In this document: positions 6,153-6,583 of the stretch, one piece after another
Position numbering within the stretch: the stretch's first letter is position 1
How the letters are laid out: every line of letters starts with the position of its first letter
From: Holosporales bacterium
GTDB taxonomy: Bacteria; Pseudomonadota; Alphaproteobacteria; Caedimonadales; UBA9215
DNA length: 6,583 nucleotides
Direction: 5' to 3'
NCBI GenBank assembly: GCA_003503995.1
Contig: DOCA01000118.1
Span: 1-6,583 of the forward strand
Notes under the pieces: model-generated
What the model saw: only the letters and a program-made list of their open reading frames with translations
Database searches by the model: none
Told to the model about the DNA's origin: nothing
Made by a program: the position numbers and the translations under genes

Positions 6153-6583
6153 ATGTTTTCATCATTATCGGTTGCCCCATCAACCCCTGCGCTATCTAAT
6201 ACCCTTATGGCGCGGTTTTTTCCATCTCTTCACACATTATCAGCCCTTAAGTTTATGGCCCTTGCTTTCCTAGGAACCGCTCTTCTAATGGCAAGCGCAA
6301 AAATAAGTATTCCTTTCTACCCCGTGCCAACAACCATGCAAACTTTCGCTGTTATTGCCCTTGGCTGTGTTTATGGATCTCGTCTTGCAACGGCCACAGT
6401 AGTCTTATATCTTTTTGAAGCCGCCCTCGGCCTTCCTGTTTTACAAGGACATAGCGCTGGATTTGTTTATATGGTTGGACCAACAGCTGGTTATCTTGTT
6501 GGATTTATCTCTGCTGCTTACGTTGTTGGCCGTCTTTTTGAAGAAGGATTTGGTCGCACAATGATTTCTGCAGCTCTTCTATT
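6153..6583 (+). CDS. bioY: BioY, biotin-specific S component of an ECF transporter (5' part, runs off the window)
   Basis: Integral membrane protein that binds biotin and, alone or with the ECF energising module (BioM/BioN type), brings it into the cell. Only the first 143 codons are present; complete family members are roughly 180-210 residues. Hydrophobic segments begin at about 33. The family signature ISIPFYPVPTTMQT (51-64) is followed by the glycine-rich run ALGCVYGSR (69-77), LYLFEAALGLPV (85-96) and the loop motif GPTAGYLVGF (109-118). The start at 6153 has GGAG at 6143-6146, six bases upstream. An in-frame ATG at 6138 lacks a ribosome site. Relative to most BioY proteins there is a polar N-terminal extension of about 30 residues; Met35 would be the more usual position to begin. 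It is transcribed away from the che operon, with a possible operator in its leader. Presence implies biotin scavenging, not necessarily loss of synthesis. Confidence 0.93.
   Translation, partial: MFSSLSVAPSTPALSNTLMARFFPSLHTLSALKFMALAFLGTALLMASAKISIPFYPVPTTMQTFAVIALGCVYGSRLATATVVLYLFEAALGLPVLQGHSAGFVYMVGPTAGYLVGFISAAYVVGRLFEEGFGRTMISAALL

Overview
The window looks like bacterial chromosome from a low-GC (about 40% by eye) alphaproteobacterium. The CheB receiver signature (VASTLSLKNADISIKCL), the gene order cheA-cheW-cheY-cheB-cheR, and a CheA carrying extra C-terminal CheW-like and receiver modules all point that way. The AT-rich codon use would suit a host-associated lineage of the Holosporales/Paracaedibacter kind, but that placement is inference. 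All genes are intact except the last, which runs off the right edge.

Layout. Positions 46-5878, on the minus strand, hold a compact five-gene chemotaxis operon read right to left: cheA (5878-2999), cheW (3002-2502), cheY (about 2450-2082), cheB (2081-912) and cheR (912-46). Junctions are a 4-nt ATGA overlap (cheA/cheW), a short gap holding a 9-bp-arm stem-loop (cheW/cheY), direct abutment (cheY/cheB) and a 1-nt TAATG overlap (cheB/cheR). Positions 5879-6152 are an AT-rich divergent intergenic region with short repeats and possible promoters. Positions 6153-6583, plus strand, hold the first 143 codons of bioY, the biotin-binding membrane subunit of an ECF-type importer.

How the genes work together. 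CheA, held to chemoreceptors by CheW, autophosphorylates on His44 and passes phosphate to CheY (flagellar output) and CheB (methylesterase feedback). CheR methylates receptors and opposes CheB. No receptor, phosphatase (cheZ/cheC/cheX) or cheD gene is visible here, so those parts must lie elsewhere. bioY is functionally unrelated and is simply transcribed away from the operon.

The window is mostly a conventional system. The unusual parts are in CheA (a second CheW-like domain, a degenerate receiver at the C-terminus, an acidic insertion inside the first CheW-like domain, and a low-complexity linker where P2 would be) and in non-coding sequence: the cheW-cheY stem-loop, an inverted repeat in front of bioY, and repeated TTAAC-type elements in front of cheA. 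I did not find evidence for a wholly new system.
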